Shown one piece after another: positions 17,068-24,693 of a stretch of DNA of 64,000 nucleotides. The notes below the pieces were generated by a model. It saw nothing but the letters and a program-made list of their open reading frames with translations, had not been told where the DNA came from and did not search any database. The stretch is taken from assembly GCF_004358345.1 (NCBI RefSeq), contig NZ_CP037952.1, forward strand, positions 1,860,001 to 1,924,000, read 5' to 3'. Positions within the stretch are counted from its first letter, which is position 1. Each line of letters starts with the position of its first letter. A program made the translations under genes and the position numbers. The stretch comes from Parashewanella spongiae. Lineage in GTDB: Bacteria > Pseudomonadota > Gammaproteobacteria > Enterobacterales > Shewanellaceae.

Positions 17068-18804
17068 ATGACGCTTGTTCAAGCCATGATGCTGTTTACT
17101 GTCGATGAATTAAAATCTTATTATCTTACCTACTTCGGAAAAAAGCCGTCTGTAAGTAGAAAAGCCGATATAGTCGATGCGCTAGAAAAAGGCTTATCAG
17201 ATCCTTTTTTGCTCAAGACATATTGGGATGCACTGCCTGAAATTGAACAACACCTTGTGCGGGAGTCTATCTACAATTATCAAGGTGTGATCGATAGGGG
17301 TAGGTTTACGGCTAAATACGGTTATCTTCCTTCATCAAAAAGGCGTAATAGCTGGCAGGTTGAAAAGTTGTTAGGTTATTCGGTATTTTTTTATAAATCG
17401 AATGTTCGCCGTGAACACTCAATCCCTTTATCTTTACAAAAACAGTTGAAACAATGGGCAATGCCACCAGAAAAAGAGTCGATAACATCGGTCGTCTTGA
17501 GTGAGCCCCTTGACGCTTCTTTTCGCATTCATCATCGTGAACCACGTGTTTTCACTGAGCTCAACTTGTTATTAACAGCTATTCAAAACCAAAAAATCAA
17601 AGTGAGCGATAAAACAGTGAGTCCAACCGCAGCAACCCTAAAATATTGCTCAAGGTCTTTAGAAGAATATTATCCCAGTTTTGACTTTTACGAGGTTTCA
17701 GGGGAAGAGCATATATTGTCGTATGGCTGGATAAAATTATTGGCCAATAGCCGTTTTACCCAAAAGAACACCACAGTGTTGACTATGTCATCCACGCCAG
17801 CCATGTCTAATGCTGAGACCATCCGCTTTATTTGGAATGACTGGGTGTTTAAGAGTGTCCAAGATGAGTTTAATCGAATTAGTGCTATCAAAGGGCAAAC
17901 GGGTAAAGGTCGTCGATATATGACTGACGTGTCAGGGCGTCGCATGGATATCGTTGAAGGTTTAAAAGCCTGTCCTGTCGGGGAATGGGTAAGTTTTGAT
18001 GATTTTTCACGATACCTAGAAGCCATTGGTTCAGACGTTGTCGTGACGACTGCGCCAGAATACTTGTATGCCTGTGACTCGCATTATGGACGCTTTTATG
18101 ATGCGGATTGGAATGTGCTCGCCGAGCCTTATTTACAGTGTGTGTTATTGGAGTATGCGGCCACCTTAGGGTTAATTGATATTGTATTATGTGATCTCGA
18201 TAAAACCGATAGCTCAAATGAGCAGTATTGGGGCTTGATGGATCTGGAGTGTTTTCATCGCTATGAAGGGGTGACGTATTTTCGGCTCACCAAACTTGGG
18301 GCTTATGTCTTGGGGGAAAGTGACCATTACGAACCAGAAACAGTCAACCTTGATGTCACCCCAGTGACGTTAATGCCAAAAGGACGATTTTACTTTGCGA
18401 GCACACCTATGCCATGGGAAATCCAGTTTATTGGTTTGTATTGTAAGCAAAAAGACGAGTTGCTTTGGGCGTTAGACCGCAAACTTATTGTGGAAGCCCT
18501 GCAGTCTGGTGGCAGTACCGATGAGCTACAAAATTTTGTACTTAAACGTGACCCTCAGCCGTTTTTACCACAAGACTGGGAAACTCTGTTTAAGCAAGTT
18601 AACCAACGTATCGATGGCGCAACAGCCCAATTTGAGGCGATGGTATACTGCTGCAAAAATAAGGAAGTGTTAGCGTTGATCTTAAGTAATAAAGTACTGA
18701 CCAAATATTGTCAGCCACTGGATGAATTGCAATTGGTTATCCCTAAAAATAAAGCATTAAGTTTTAAAAATAAGCTTAATGAAATGGGCATTGGCTGTCA
18801 GTAA
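17068..18804 (+). CDS. Large protein of unknown function, helicase-associated-like
   Basis: 578 residues, no signal peptide or membrane segment. Residues 10-50 look like a SAP/winged-helix-type helical module (FTVDELKSYYLTYFGKKP). The rest is an alternation of short helices and aromatic-rich strands, including WVSFDDFSRYLEAIG and FRLTKLGAYVLGES, which read like winged-helix elements. This resembles the N-terminal helicase-associated region seen in XPB/Ssl2-like bacterial proteins, but no Walker motifs are present and the assignment is weak. A partner helicase may have been lost: 85 bp downstream begins a truncated group II intron followed by transposase debris. It sits between two toxin-antitoxin loci, a setting typical of defence islands. 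Confidence 0.45.
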   Translation: MTLVQAMMLFTVDELKSYYLTYFGKKPSVSRKADIVDALEKGLSDPFLLKTYWDALPEIEQHLVRESIYNYQGVIDRGRFTAKYGYLPSSKRRNSWQVEKLLGYSVFFYKSNVRREHSIPLSLQKQLKQWAMPPEKESITSVVLSEPLDASFRIHHREPRVFTELNLLLTAIQNQKIKVSDKTVSPTAATLKYCSRSLEEYYPSFDFYEVSGEEHILSYGWIKLLANSRFTQKNTTVLTMSSTPAMSNAETIRFIWNDWVFKSVQDEFNRISAIKGQTGKGRRYMTDVSGRRMDIVEGLKACPVGEWVSFDDFSRYLEAIGSDVVVTTAPEYLYACDSHYGRFYDADWNVLAEPYLQCVLLEYAATLGLIDIVLCDLDKTDSSNEQYWGLMDLECFHRYEGVTYFRLTKLGAYVLGESDHYEPETVNLDVTPVTLMPKGRFYFASTPMPWEIQFIGLYCKQKDELLWALDRKLIVEALQSGGSTDELQNFVLKRDPQPFLPQDWETLFKQVNQRIDGATAQFEAMVYCCKNKEVLALILSNKVLTKYCQPLDELQLVIPKNKALSFKNKLNEMGIGCQ

Positions 18805-18889
18805 TTTCTTATCTCATTTTTAGGAACCCATCAGATACGGGTAACAAATAGATGAGAAAATCTGAGGAGAAAAACGTTATTTATTGAGA

Positions 18890-19284
18890 TAAAAAATAAA
18901 CTCAGAGACATAGTGAAGCATCGAACCTCAAATACACTTGGCGTACTGATAAATAAAGTTAATCAAGTTCTGAGGGGATGGAAACACTATTTTGCTGGGA
19001 TAGGATATCCCAGAGGAGTATTTTTCAGAATAAATGGATTTGTAGTAAACCGATTCTATCGATGGCATGGTCGCTTAAGTCAACGTCGAAGCAAGTATCT
19101 ATCACGAGGTGCTTACGAAAAATTACGCCAAGCTGGTCTTGAGTATTTACCCACGACAAGATGATAAGCAAAGTGAAGGGGCTGAGAGAAGTGTAACAAC
19201 AGAGCCGTGTGAGGGAAAACCTTATGCACGGAATCGAAGAGGGGCTGCTGGATAAGCGATAGCGAAGCCAGTAGCCTACTCTAC
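18890..19284 (+). mobile_element. 5'-truncated group II intron (3' end with maturase domain and domain V-VI)
   Basis: Starting near 18890 the sequence is almost identical to 63886-64000 of the intron at the right edge. It encodes the C-terminal maturase domain (GWKHYFAGIGYPRG, then RWHGRLSQRRSKYL) up to the stop at 19164. A 34-nt domain V follows at 19202-19235: GAGCC, a GGGAAAACC loop and a GGAATC closing strand. A domain VI-like stem and the 3' end CTACTCTAC come next, at 19276-19284. It lacks the RNA 5' domains and the RT domain, as expected of incomplete retrotransposition or deletion. Confidence 0.8.
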
Positions 19285-19421
19285 TTGAAGCTCAAGAGCA
19301 GGCTAAGTTATTTAACGAAAAAGTGTCGCTATCAGCCATAAAGAGTGTGGCCATCGATGAGATGTTCAGCCAAGGTGACCCCGTACTTGCTGGGATAGAT
19401 CTCAAAGGGTGCTCAGCCTAA
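19284..19421 (+). pseudogene. Fragment of a DDE transposase
   Basis: A 45-codon open stretch immediately after the intron end reads VAIDEMFSQGDPVLAGIDL, a catalytic-Asp segment seen in some DDE transposases (AIDEMF with a following GIDL). It has no start and is cut at both ends. The family was not identified with certainty. Confidence 0.45.
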
Positions 19422-19547
19422 ATAATGTGAAGATATAAGAAGAAAGTTCCTTTGTTTTAAAAAGTTAGGAACATGTAAAGGTAATATGTCCACTTAGTTC
19501 TTTCTGAATGATGTTAGCTAAAATTTCAAATTCAAAAAAATGCCAGA

Positions 19548-20056
19548 TTTTGCTGTTTTAACCTTTCCTTTCAGGATTAAATTTTGTGCTATTTGAGCGT
19601 TTATCTGTTCAACCTAAATATATCAGTTGAACGCACAATTTAACTTTAATCTATTGAAGTTAAATACAAGATTAAACAACCCGAATTCACCCATCAGGTG
19701 AGTGCTGAACATTCATATACTTGCCAAAATCACCGCTAGCTGCGTTATAAATTTTGCAAGTAGAACCACTACTTGCTGCTATTCATGCCTTGCTATCAAT
19801 AATTTTTTCTGCGTATATGAACGCTCCCAACCGATTTATTTAGGTTCAAGGCGTAAGCAGTGAAGCTTAGTCATCTAAGTAAACGGGTTACAACACAGAA
19901 CAGTGAACGCTCAAAAGCATCTAAGACAGCGTAAATTGGTCATTTCTACTGCGTTATCGCTTGCTTATTTGGAATACCAAACCGCACAAGCTCTGTCTTG
20001 TATAAAACGACCAATTTATCGCTGCAAAAATAATCACGAAAGATAAACTGCCCCTA
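19548..20056. repeat. Family A MITE interrupted by a family C MITE
   Basis: The two halves, about 19548-19612 and 19845-20056, match the intact family A copies at 32543 and 46721. The left terminus is degraded; the right end is GAAAGATAAACTGCCCCTA. The interruption is the element at 19613-19844. Confidence 0.85.
19613..19844. repeat. Family C MITE with 5-bp target duplication
   Basis: 232 bp beginning CCTAAATATATCAGTTG and ending with the near complement (…CGATTTATTTAGG). It is flanked by TTCAA at 19608-19612 and 19845-19849. Removing it plus one TTCAA restores the family A sequence TGTTCAAGGCG exactly. Confidence 0.9.
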
Positions 20057-20248
20057 ACAATGCTGAATTTTACACCTTCGGATTTACACCACTAAGCACT
20101 CACAAACTTTGTGTGATTTGTGATTTACGGTAGCGGTTCAACTGTGGTTGAGCTGGCGATCTCTCTTTGATTTGTTGCCTTTAAGCCCTATGTTTTGATC
20201 AGTCCTAAAAATACAATAGATAACCTAGCATCGATTTCTTAACTTGAC

Positions 20249-20848
20249 TCAAGGCACAAATGTTATGCTGTACTAAGAAGTAAGGGGGGCTCAGGCGAAT
20301 CACATAGTACAAGAAAACTGGTTGAGGATTTAATAGCTGAAGACAAAAATATAATCGTATGTTTTCAAGATGATCAGCATGTTTTCTACCAAGCAAAGTG
20401 CCTTTGTATCAAAAACCTTAGCTCATATGAAAGCTTGTTAGTTGAAAGCCGTGGATTAATAAAATGTGATTGGACGATATTCGATCACCTAAATGAACTG
20501 ATATTAGCGTTAAATAATTCTCCTAAAGACTTTGCAGTCATTTTCACATGAGGAACTTCCTCAGGAGGGAAGTTCAGCGAACGGATCAATCCAATTGCGC
20601 ATTTGTGTGACTCAATCTTTATCAGTGTGAACTCTAAAATTGAAAACTCTGTTAACCCAGCAAAAGATTTATACGGTGATTCTGAACCATTTTTAGGTAG
20701 TGTTAAAATATCATGGTGGTATGAACCGACGCGAAAAGTTTTTCAAATGGGGATATTCGAATTACGAGATCTGCACCGCTATTTAGTAGATGAACTAAAT
20801 AAGCAAACTTTGACATTAGACAGCTTTTCTTTGCTTAATTTTGGTTAA
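20249..20848 (+). pseudogene. Unknown gene, single frame interrupted by one TGA
   Basis: One reading frame runs from 20249 to TAA at 20848, broken only by TGA at 20549-20551. No start is visible upstream of the first part (KLVEDLIAEDKNIIVCF…). The second part can start at TTG 20603 and contains FLGSVKISWWYEPTRKVF and FELRDLHRYLVDELN. No domain was recognised. It is followed 3 bp later by the 20852 gene, so the two were probably an operon, perhaps a toxin-immunity or similar small pair. Function unknown. Confidence 0.45.
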
Positions 20849-20851
20849 TCA

Positions 20852-21130
20852 ATGCATAAGACTTATTTAAAAAACGCAAGTATCGTCTCAGTGTTTGATT
20901 ACAAAGATTTTGAAAAAATACACTTAGCCGATGTGTTGACCGGGACAGTATTGGAAGATGAAACATTTCGCTTTCGAGCATTCCAACAAATAGTGACATC
21001 CAAAATAGTTACTAAGGGACGTGGCGGAAGAATGTATACCAATTTTATCGTCACTCCTGCGAACGCAGGAGTCCAGAGTCTTTGGTTAATTTGGGCACAA
21101 GTCGCTGGATACCTGCGTTCGCAGGTATGA
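20852..21130 (+). CDS. Unknown small protein, C-terminus replaced by a repeat insertion
   Basis: 92 residues, beginning just after the preceding frame. Residues 1-65 look genuine (DYKDFEKIHLADVLTGTV); no known family was recognised. From TPANAGVQ onward the frame is translated from an inverted-repeat element (21046-21131), so the original C-terminus is lost. The gene is probably non-functional or altered. Confidence 0.4.
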   Translation: MHKTYLKNASIVSVFDYKDFEKIHLADVLTGTVLEDETFRFRAFQQIVTSKIVTKGRGGRMYTNFIVTPANAGVQSLWLIWAQVAGYLRSQV

Positions 21131-21131
21131 C
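21046..21131. repeat. REP-like inverted repeat
   Basis: GTCACTCCTGCGAACGCAGG at the left and CCTGCGTTCGCAGGTATGAC at the right are inverted copies of a palindromic unit; the core CCTGCGAACGCAGG is itself self-complementary. A similar single unit occurs at 38258-38284. Such repeats are commonly found scattered in gammaproteobacterial intergenic regions. Confidence 0.75.
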
Positions 21132-21202
21132 AAATTAAGCGTTGAAATTTAAATTGGTATTATTTGAACTGCGACATCCCTAAACAAATTAAAGGAGAGA
21201 AA

Positions 21203-21286
21203 TTGGAGGTAATAACACATAGCGGTAGTTGTTACGTTATTGAGATGAGAGACATATTAAAGCAACTCAACAAAAATCGACATTGA
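21203..21286 (+). CDS. Possible 27-residue peptide
   Basis: A TTG-initiated frame (MEVITHSGSCYVIEMRD…) lies 6 bp after AAAGGAGAG, a strong ribosome-binding site. It ends shortly before the first hip operator. It has no homology that I recognise and may be a remnant of a longer gene. Confidence 0.25.
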   Translation: MEVITHSGSCYVIEMRDILKQLNKNRH

Positions 21287-21328
21287 AATTGATTGCCGCA
21301 GTGATGATCATTTCTTAACTAGATAAAT

Positions 21329-21449
21329 AATCACTACTATCGGTTATTTATTGGGTGTACTTTTCCCGAAAGTATTACAATCACCATTATCGGTGAATAT
21401 ATTTGAAAATCACTCAGATTCATCTATAATCACTAAAATCGGTGATTAA
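21329..21449 (+). promoter_or_regulatory. Three spaced operator-like repeats upstream of hipBA locus 2
   Basis: Copies at 21329-21348 (AATCACTACTATCGGTTATT), 21379-21398 (AATCACCATTATCGGTGAAT) and 21429-21448 (AATCACTAAAATCGGTGATT) share AATCAC-N8-GTGATT. They are spaced 50 and 50 bp, about five helical turns, so a repressor would bind one face of the DNA. The last lies 21 bp upstream of the hipB ATG. Likely sites for HipB autorepression. Confidence 0.75.
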
Positions 21450-21468
21450 TTTTAATAAGGTGCGATTG

Positions 21469-21759
21469 ATGGCTAAGAAAGTAACTGCTTCAAAAATGCC
21501 TAGCTCCGCACATATAGAGAGTGCAGAAGTTTTAGGCCAACTCATCAAGGCAAAGAGAACGGAACTCGGCTTAAAATTAGCAGATTGTGCCGCGCTATGC
21601 GGGATTGGTATCAATACTTTGTCTCGCATTGAAAATGGTAACGCTAACTGCACCTTATCTGCGGTATTTTCTGTTCTAAGTGGGCTAGGTATTAAGCTAA
21701 CCTCTAAAGAATTAACCCCCATAGATAAGATTTCATCAAATAATGATGAGTGGGTTTAG
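21469..21759 (+). CDS. hipB: HipB-type XRE antitoxin/repressor (locus 2)
   Basis: 96 residues from ATG 21469, preceded by AAGGTG; the upstream GTG at 21442 lies inside the third operator and is rejected. A helix-turn-helix of the XRE type occupies residues ~24-75 (ADCAALCGIGINTLSRIENG). The C-terminal tail is acidic. It overlaps the operon region of hipA, whose ATG is 3 bp after this stop, so the two are co-transcribed in the classical B-A order. It is expected to repress its own promoter through the three repeats upstream and to hold HipA inactive. Confidence 0.8.
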   Translation: MAKKVTASKMPSSAHIESAEVLGQLIKAKRTELGLKLADCAALCGIGINTLSRIENGNANCTLSAVFSVLSGLGIKLTSKELTPIDKISSNNDEWV

Positions 21760-21761
21760 AT

Positions 21762-23090
21762 ATGACAAAAGCTAACGCATACAGGCTAGACATCAAATAC
21801 GCAGGTCAAGTGATTGGAAATTTATCTTTAGATAGCACGACCAACTTATTAAAGCTTAGCTATTCACCACTGTGGCAAAGCGAAGGTTTTGCTATCTCGC
21901 CTCATTTGTCACTGGATAATCAACACTCATCAGAAGTCGCATACAACTTTCTGGATAACGCCTTACCTGAAGGTGAAGCGAGAAAGTTATTAGCTGAAAA
22001 TCTGGGAATCTCGGAGAAAAATGTTTATTCACAAGTCCGTGTCATTGGAAATGACTTAGCCGGGGCCGTGACATTTTTACCGTCATCAGAAAAAGAACAA
22101 AACCAGCCATCTTTTAGAATACTTGAAGAAGAAGAGTTAATTACAAGACTCGACAATAAAGAAGAATTTGGCCTACTCACATGGGACGATCAGCCACGTC
22201 TTAGCGTGGCCGGAGTTCAAGATAAATTAAATGTTTTTATTGATGAGAATGGCAATATTGGCTTTGGTGATGGCTCACTCTGTTCTACCCATATTTTAAA
22301 ATTTGAAAAGAGAAACTGTCATAATCTCGTCTTGAACGAATTCTTTTGTATGAAGCTCTCTAGTGCGGTTGGATTACCAACTGCTGATGTTGAATATAGA
22401 CATTTTGGACCGCACCCCTCGCTCATCGTAAAACGATTTGACCGCAAATATGATGCCGACTCCAACAAAGTAATGAGGCGTCATGTTATCGATGTCTGCC
22501 AAGCGTTAAATTTACCAAGAGACTACAAATATGAGCGAAACTTAGGTGACGGAAGAGATGTTCAACATATTAGAGATGGAGCTAGCTTAGTAAAGCTATT
22601 TGAATTCACTGAACATATGTCTTCGCCAATTGAAAGTAAGCAATGGCTTATAAACTGGCAACTCTTTAATTTAATGATCAGCAACTACGACAGTCACGGA
22701 AAGAACGTTTCACTATTCTTTGATAGAAATAACGCACGATTCACTCCAGCTTATGATCTGGTCAATATCGCGTTGTTCCCTCAATTTAAACACGTATTGG
22801 CGATGGCTATGGGAGATGAGTTTGAACCTAATGATATTCACGCTTATCAACTGGCTGATTTCGCAGAAACCTGTGGCATCGATAAAAAACTGCTATCTAG
22901 GTTGTTAACTGAATTGGCAAATAAAGTGATAAAGCAACTATCAACTGAATCGTTGATTGACAGTCTAAAAACTCAATCTCGTTTTTCTGATGCTGATGTT
23001 GGCTACTTTAAGCAACTGAGTGACAACATATTAACAAGAACTGAGTACTTAAAAGCTCAAGCAGTTGAAATACCTTATATTGAAGTATAG
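21762..23090 (+). CDS. hipA: HipA-family serine/threonine kinase toxin (locus 2)
   Basis: 442 residues from ATG 21762. It contains the N-subdomain (LSYSPLWQSEGFAISPHL), the ATP loop in LSVAGVQDKLNVFID, ILKFEKRNCHNLV, the catalytic Asp in ISNYDSHGKNVSLFF, and the Mg-binding YDLVNI. Length and motif order match Escherichia coli HipA. It is only distantly similar to the HipA at 15235, so the loci are not recent duplicates. Expected to phosphorylate a translation factor such as a tRNA synthetase and induce persistence when HipB is lost; the target is inferred from the family. Confidence 0.88.
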   Translation: MTKANAYRLDIKYAGQVIGNLSLDSTTNLLKLSYSPLWQSEGFAISPHLSLDNQHSSEVAYNFLDNALPEGEARKLLAENLGISEKNVYSQVRVIGNDLAGAVTFLPSSEKEQNQPSFRILEEEELITRLDNKEEFGLLTWDDQPRLSVAGVQDKLNVFIDENGNIGFGDGSLCSTHILKFEKRNCHNLVLNEFFCMKLSSAVGLPTADVEYRHFGPHPSLIVKRFDRKYDADSNKVMRRHVIDVCQALNLPRDYKYERNLGDGRDVQHIRDGASLVKLFEFTEHMSSPIESKQWLINWQLFNLMISNYDSHGKNVSLFFDRNNARFTPAYDLVNIALFPQFKHVLAMAMGDEFEPNDIHAYQLADFAETCGIDKKLLSRLLTELANKVIKQLSTESLIDSLKTQSRFSDADVGYFKQLSDNILTRTEYLKAQAVEIPYIEV

Positions 23091-23330
23091 ACAGAATTAG
23101 TCAGTCCACACTGAAGAATGGCGATTTAATAAAATAAATTTACTTCTAGATGAAGTATAAAGACTTGTAGCAGTGCTTGGATAAACATATTGCCGTTTAT
23201 CTATTATCTGCTTTATTTTATATTTGGCAATGTCGTGCTTCACCTTTTCAAATAACCTGTCCAATTCATGTTCAATCTCTGCTCTTTCCTTATTAACGAA
23301 TCTTCAAATTCGGCTCAAGTAAAAAGATTA

Positions 23331-23364
23331 AGACGTTCGTCTATTGAACGTCTCCTCTTTTATC
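23331..23364. terminator. Bidirectional terminator-like hairpin
   Basis: AGACGTTC and GAACGTCT form a perfect 8-bp stem around GTCTATT, with CCTCTTTT on one side and, read from the other strand, TAATCTTTTT. It lies just beyond the stop of the J-domain gene (23376) and could also end hipBA transcription. Confidence 0.65.
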
Positions 23365-23375
23365 AATATAGAGCC

Positions 23376-24578
23376 TTAGAATGGGCAACCATGCATATCA
23401 CCAACGTTCGGGAAATAATTCCAGCGCTCTTCTTCAATTCGTTCTTTCAAATAAGCGTTAACTGATTTTACTGTCGTTAATGTATCGATACATTCTTGTA
23501 TATCAGCTTGGCAAACTATCAACGAGTCAATATGTTCTTGAATGTTAGTTTGCTGCTGTTTTTTACTGCGAGCTGAAAACCGATTCCAAACTATGCCTTT
23601 TAAACTCGAATCTGAGCTGATATCTCTGTGTTGATGGTTTAAACTTTTCACTTTGGTTTCGAGTACTCTTATCATCGATTTCAATGCTGATGGACTCAAA
23701 TCAAGCTCAAAATCAGGAAGCCATTTCTGTCCCATTTGAAGTAACGTAAATACATCACCATCACGCTTTGCTTTTGATAGTTGCTGCATCAACTCATGCT
23801 TTTCTCTTTTCAATGACTCATCACTTTCTTTGTCAGGATGCAGACGTGACGCCACTTTTTTATACAGTTTATTGAGGTCGGAAGATTTAAAAAGCATTTT
23901 TATATCATCAATAGAAGGAGCACTTTCTTCTTGTTTGAAATTATTAAATGCTCGCTCAAAAAAATCTTCGTCTAATTCATCTTCGTCCATTGAATCAATA
24001 TTTTCAATATCAGCGTGTTTTTCTTTGTGAGACAGAGCGATATCGTGAAAATATTGTTCAAAGTCTTGAGGATTTTTCATCATTTCGACCAGCTTCTCGT
24101 GTTCGAAGTCAATATCGACGCCCAACATGTCTTCCAGCATGTCACGAAACGCCTCTGTTTCGAATTCATCTGGCTCTGGTGATTTTTCTGCTTGATTCTG
24201 CGCATCTGCTGCTATTTGGTTTTGGAAACTATTGCGTAATTCAGCTGTACTTTCAGTCCAAAACGGATTTGATTCCAGTGCAGTCAGTTCTTCATGAATT
24301 AACTCATACAGCGCATCTCTTCGTTCGCCTTTAATGGTTCTGCGAGCAATGAAACTTATCAACCGTTCGACTTTAATGGCTGTTAAAGAACAGGTTTGAA
24401 TTTCATAACTTTCAAACTGAAGTTTAGCCTGCTCATAGAAAGTTGAAATTTTGGATTCTAAACGTTGGTTTCTAGTTTGTAGCTTAGAAATTTGATCCCA
24501 CAAAGTGGATAGTTTTTTCCAATTTTTATTAACTGTAACGTCACTGCTTTGAATGTCAGATACTCTAACTCTAGTCAT
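23376..24578 (-). CDS. J-domain (DnaJ-like) co-chaperone
   Basis: 400 residues. Residues 20-55 form a coiled coil and 85-250 are helical and strongly acidic (MDEDELDEDFFERAF). A J-domain follows at about 245-295: helix II KLYKKVASRLHPDKE carries the HPD signature that stimulates Hsp70 ATPase. The rest is a C-terminal coiled coil. The internal or late position of the J-domain, without zinc finger or G/F region, makes it a class C J-protein. The client is unknown. It sits alone between hipBA and PPR gene C. No signal peptide, so cytoplasmic. Confidence 0.75.
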   Translation of the reverse strand: MTRVRVSDIQSSDVTVNKNWKKLSTLWDQISKLQTRNQRLESKISTFYEQAKLQFESYEIQTCSLTAIKVERLISFIARRTIKGERRDALYELIHEELTALESNPFWTESTAELRNSFQNQIAADAQNQAEKSPEPDEFETEAFRDMLEDMLGVDIDFEHEKLVEMMKNPQDFEQYFHDIALSHKEKHADIENIDSMDEDELDEDFFERAFNNFKQEESAPSIDDIKMLFKSSDLNKLYKKVASRLHPDKESDESLKREKHELMQQLSKAKRDGDVFTLLQMGQKWLPDFELDLSPSALKSMIRVLETKVKSLNHQHRDISSDSSLKGIVWNRFSARSKKQQQTNIQEHIDSLIVCQADIQECIDTLTTVKSVNAYLKERIEEERWNYFPNVGDMHGCPF

Positions 24579-24693
24579 AAATTAAGTACATTAGTGAAGA
24601 ATGATGACAAGATAATTGATTTTCAAAGTAAGTCAATTGTATTGAACCGTAGCAGTTACAATGTTACTAATAAGTTAATACACAAGTAACTTC

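Noticed and set aside
20415-20551. Barstar-like inhibitor
   Set aside because: The DWTIFDHLNELILAL stretch only loosely resembles barstar and the conserved Asp-containing core is not present.
20549-20551. Selenocysteine codon
   Set aside because: There is no SECIS-type hairpin apparent and the protein family is unknown; a nonsense mutation is simpler.
23948-24334. Plus-strand ORF inside the J-domain gene
   Set aside because: It is antisense to an acidic coding region with clear J-domain motifs and has no ribosome-binding site.
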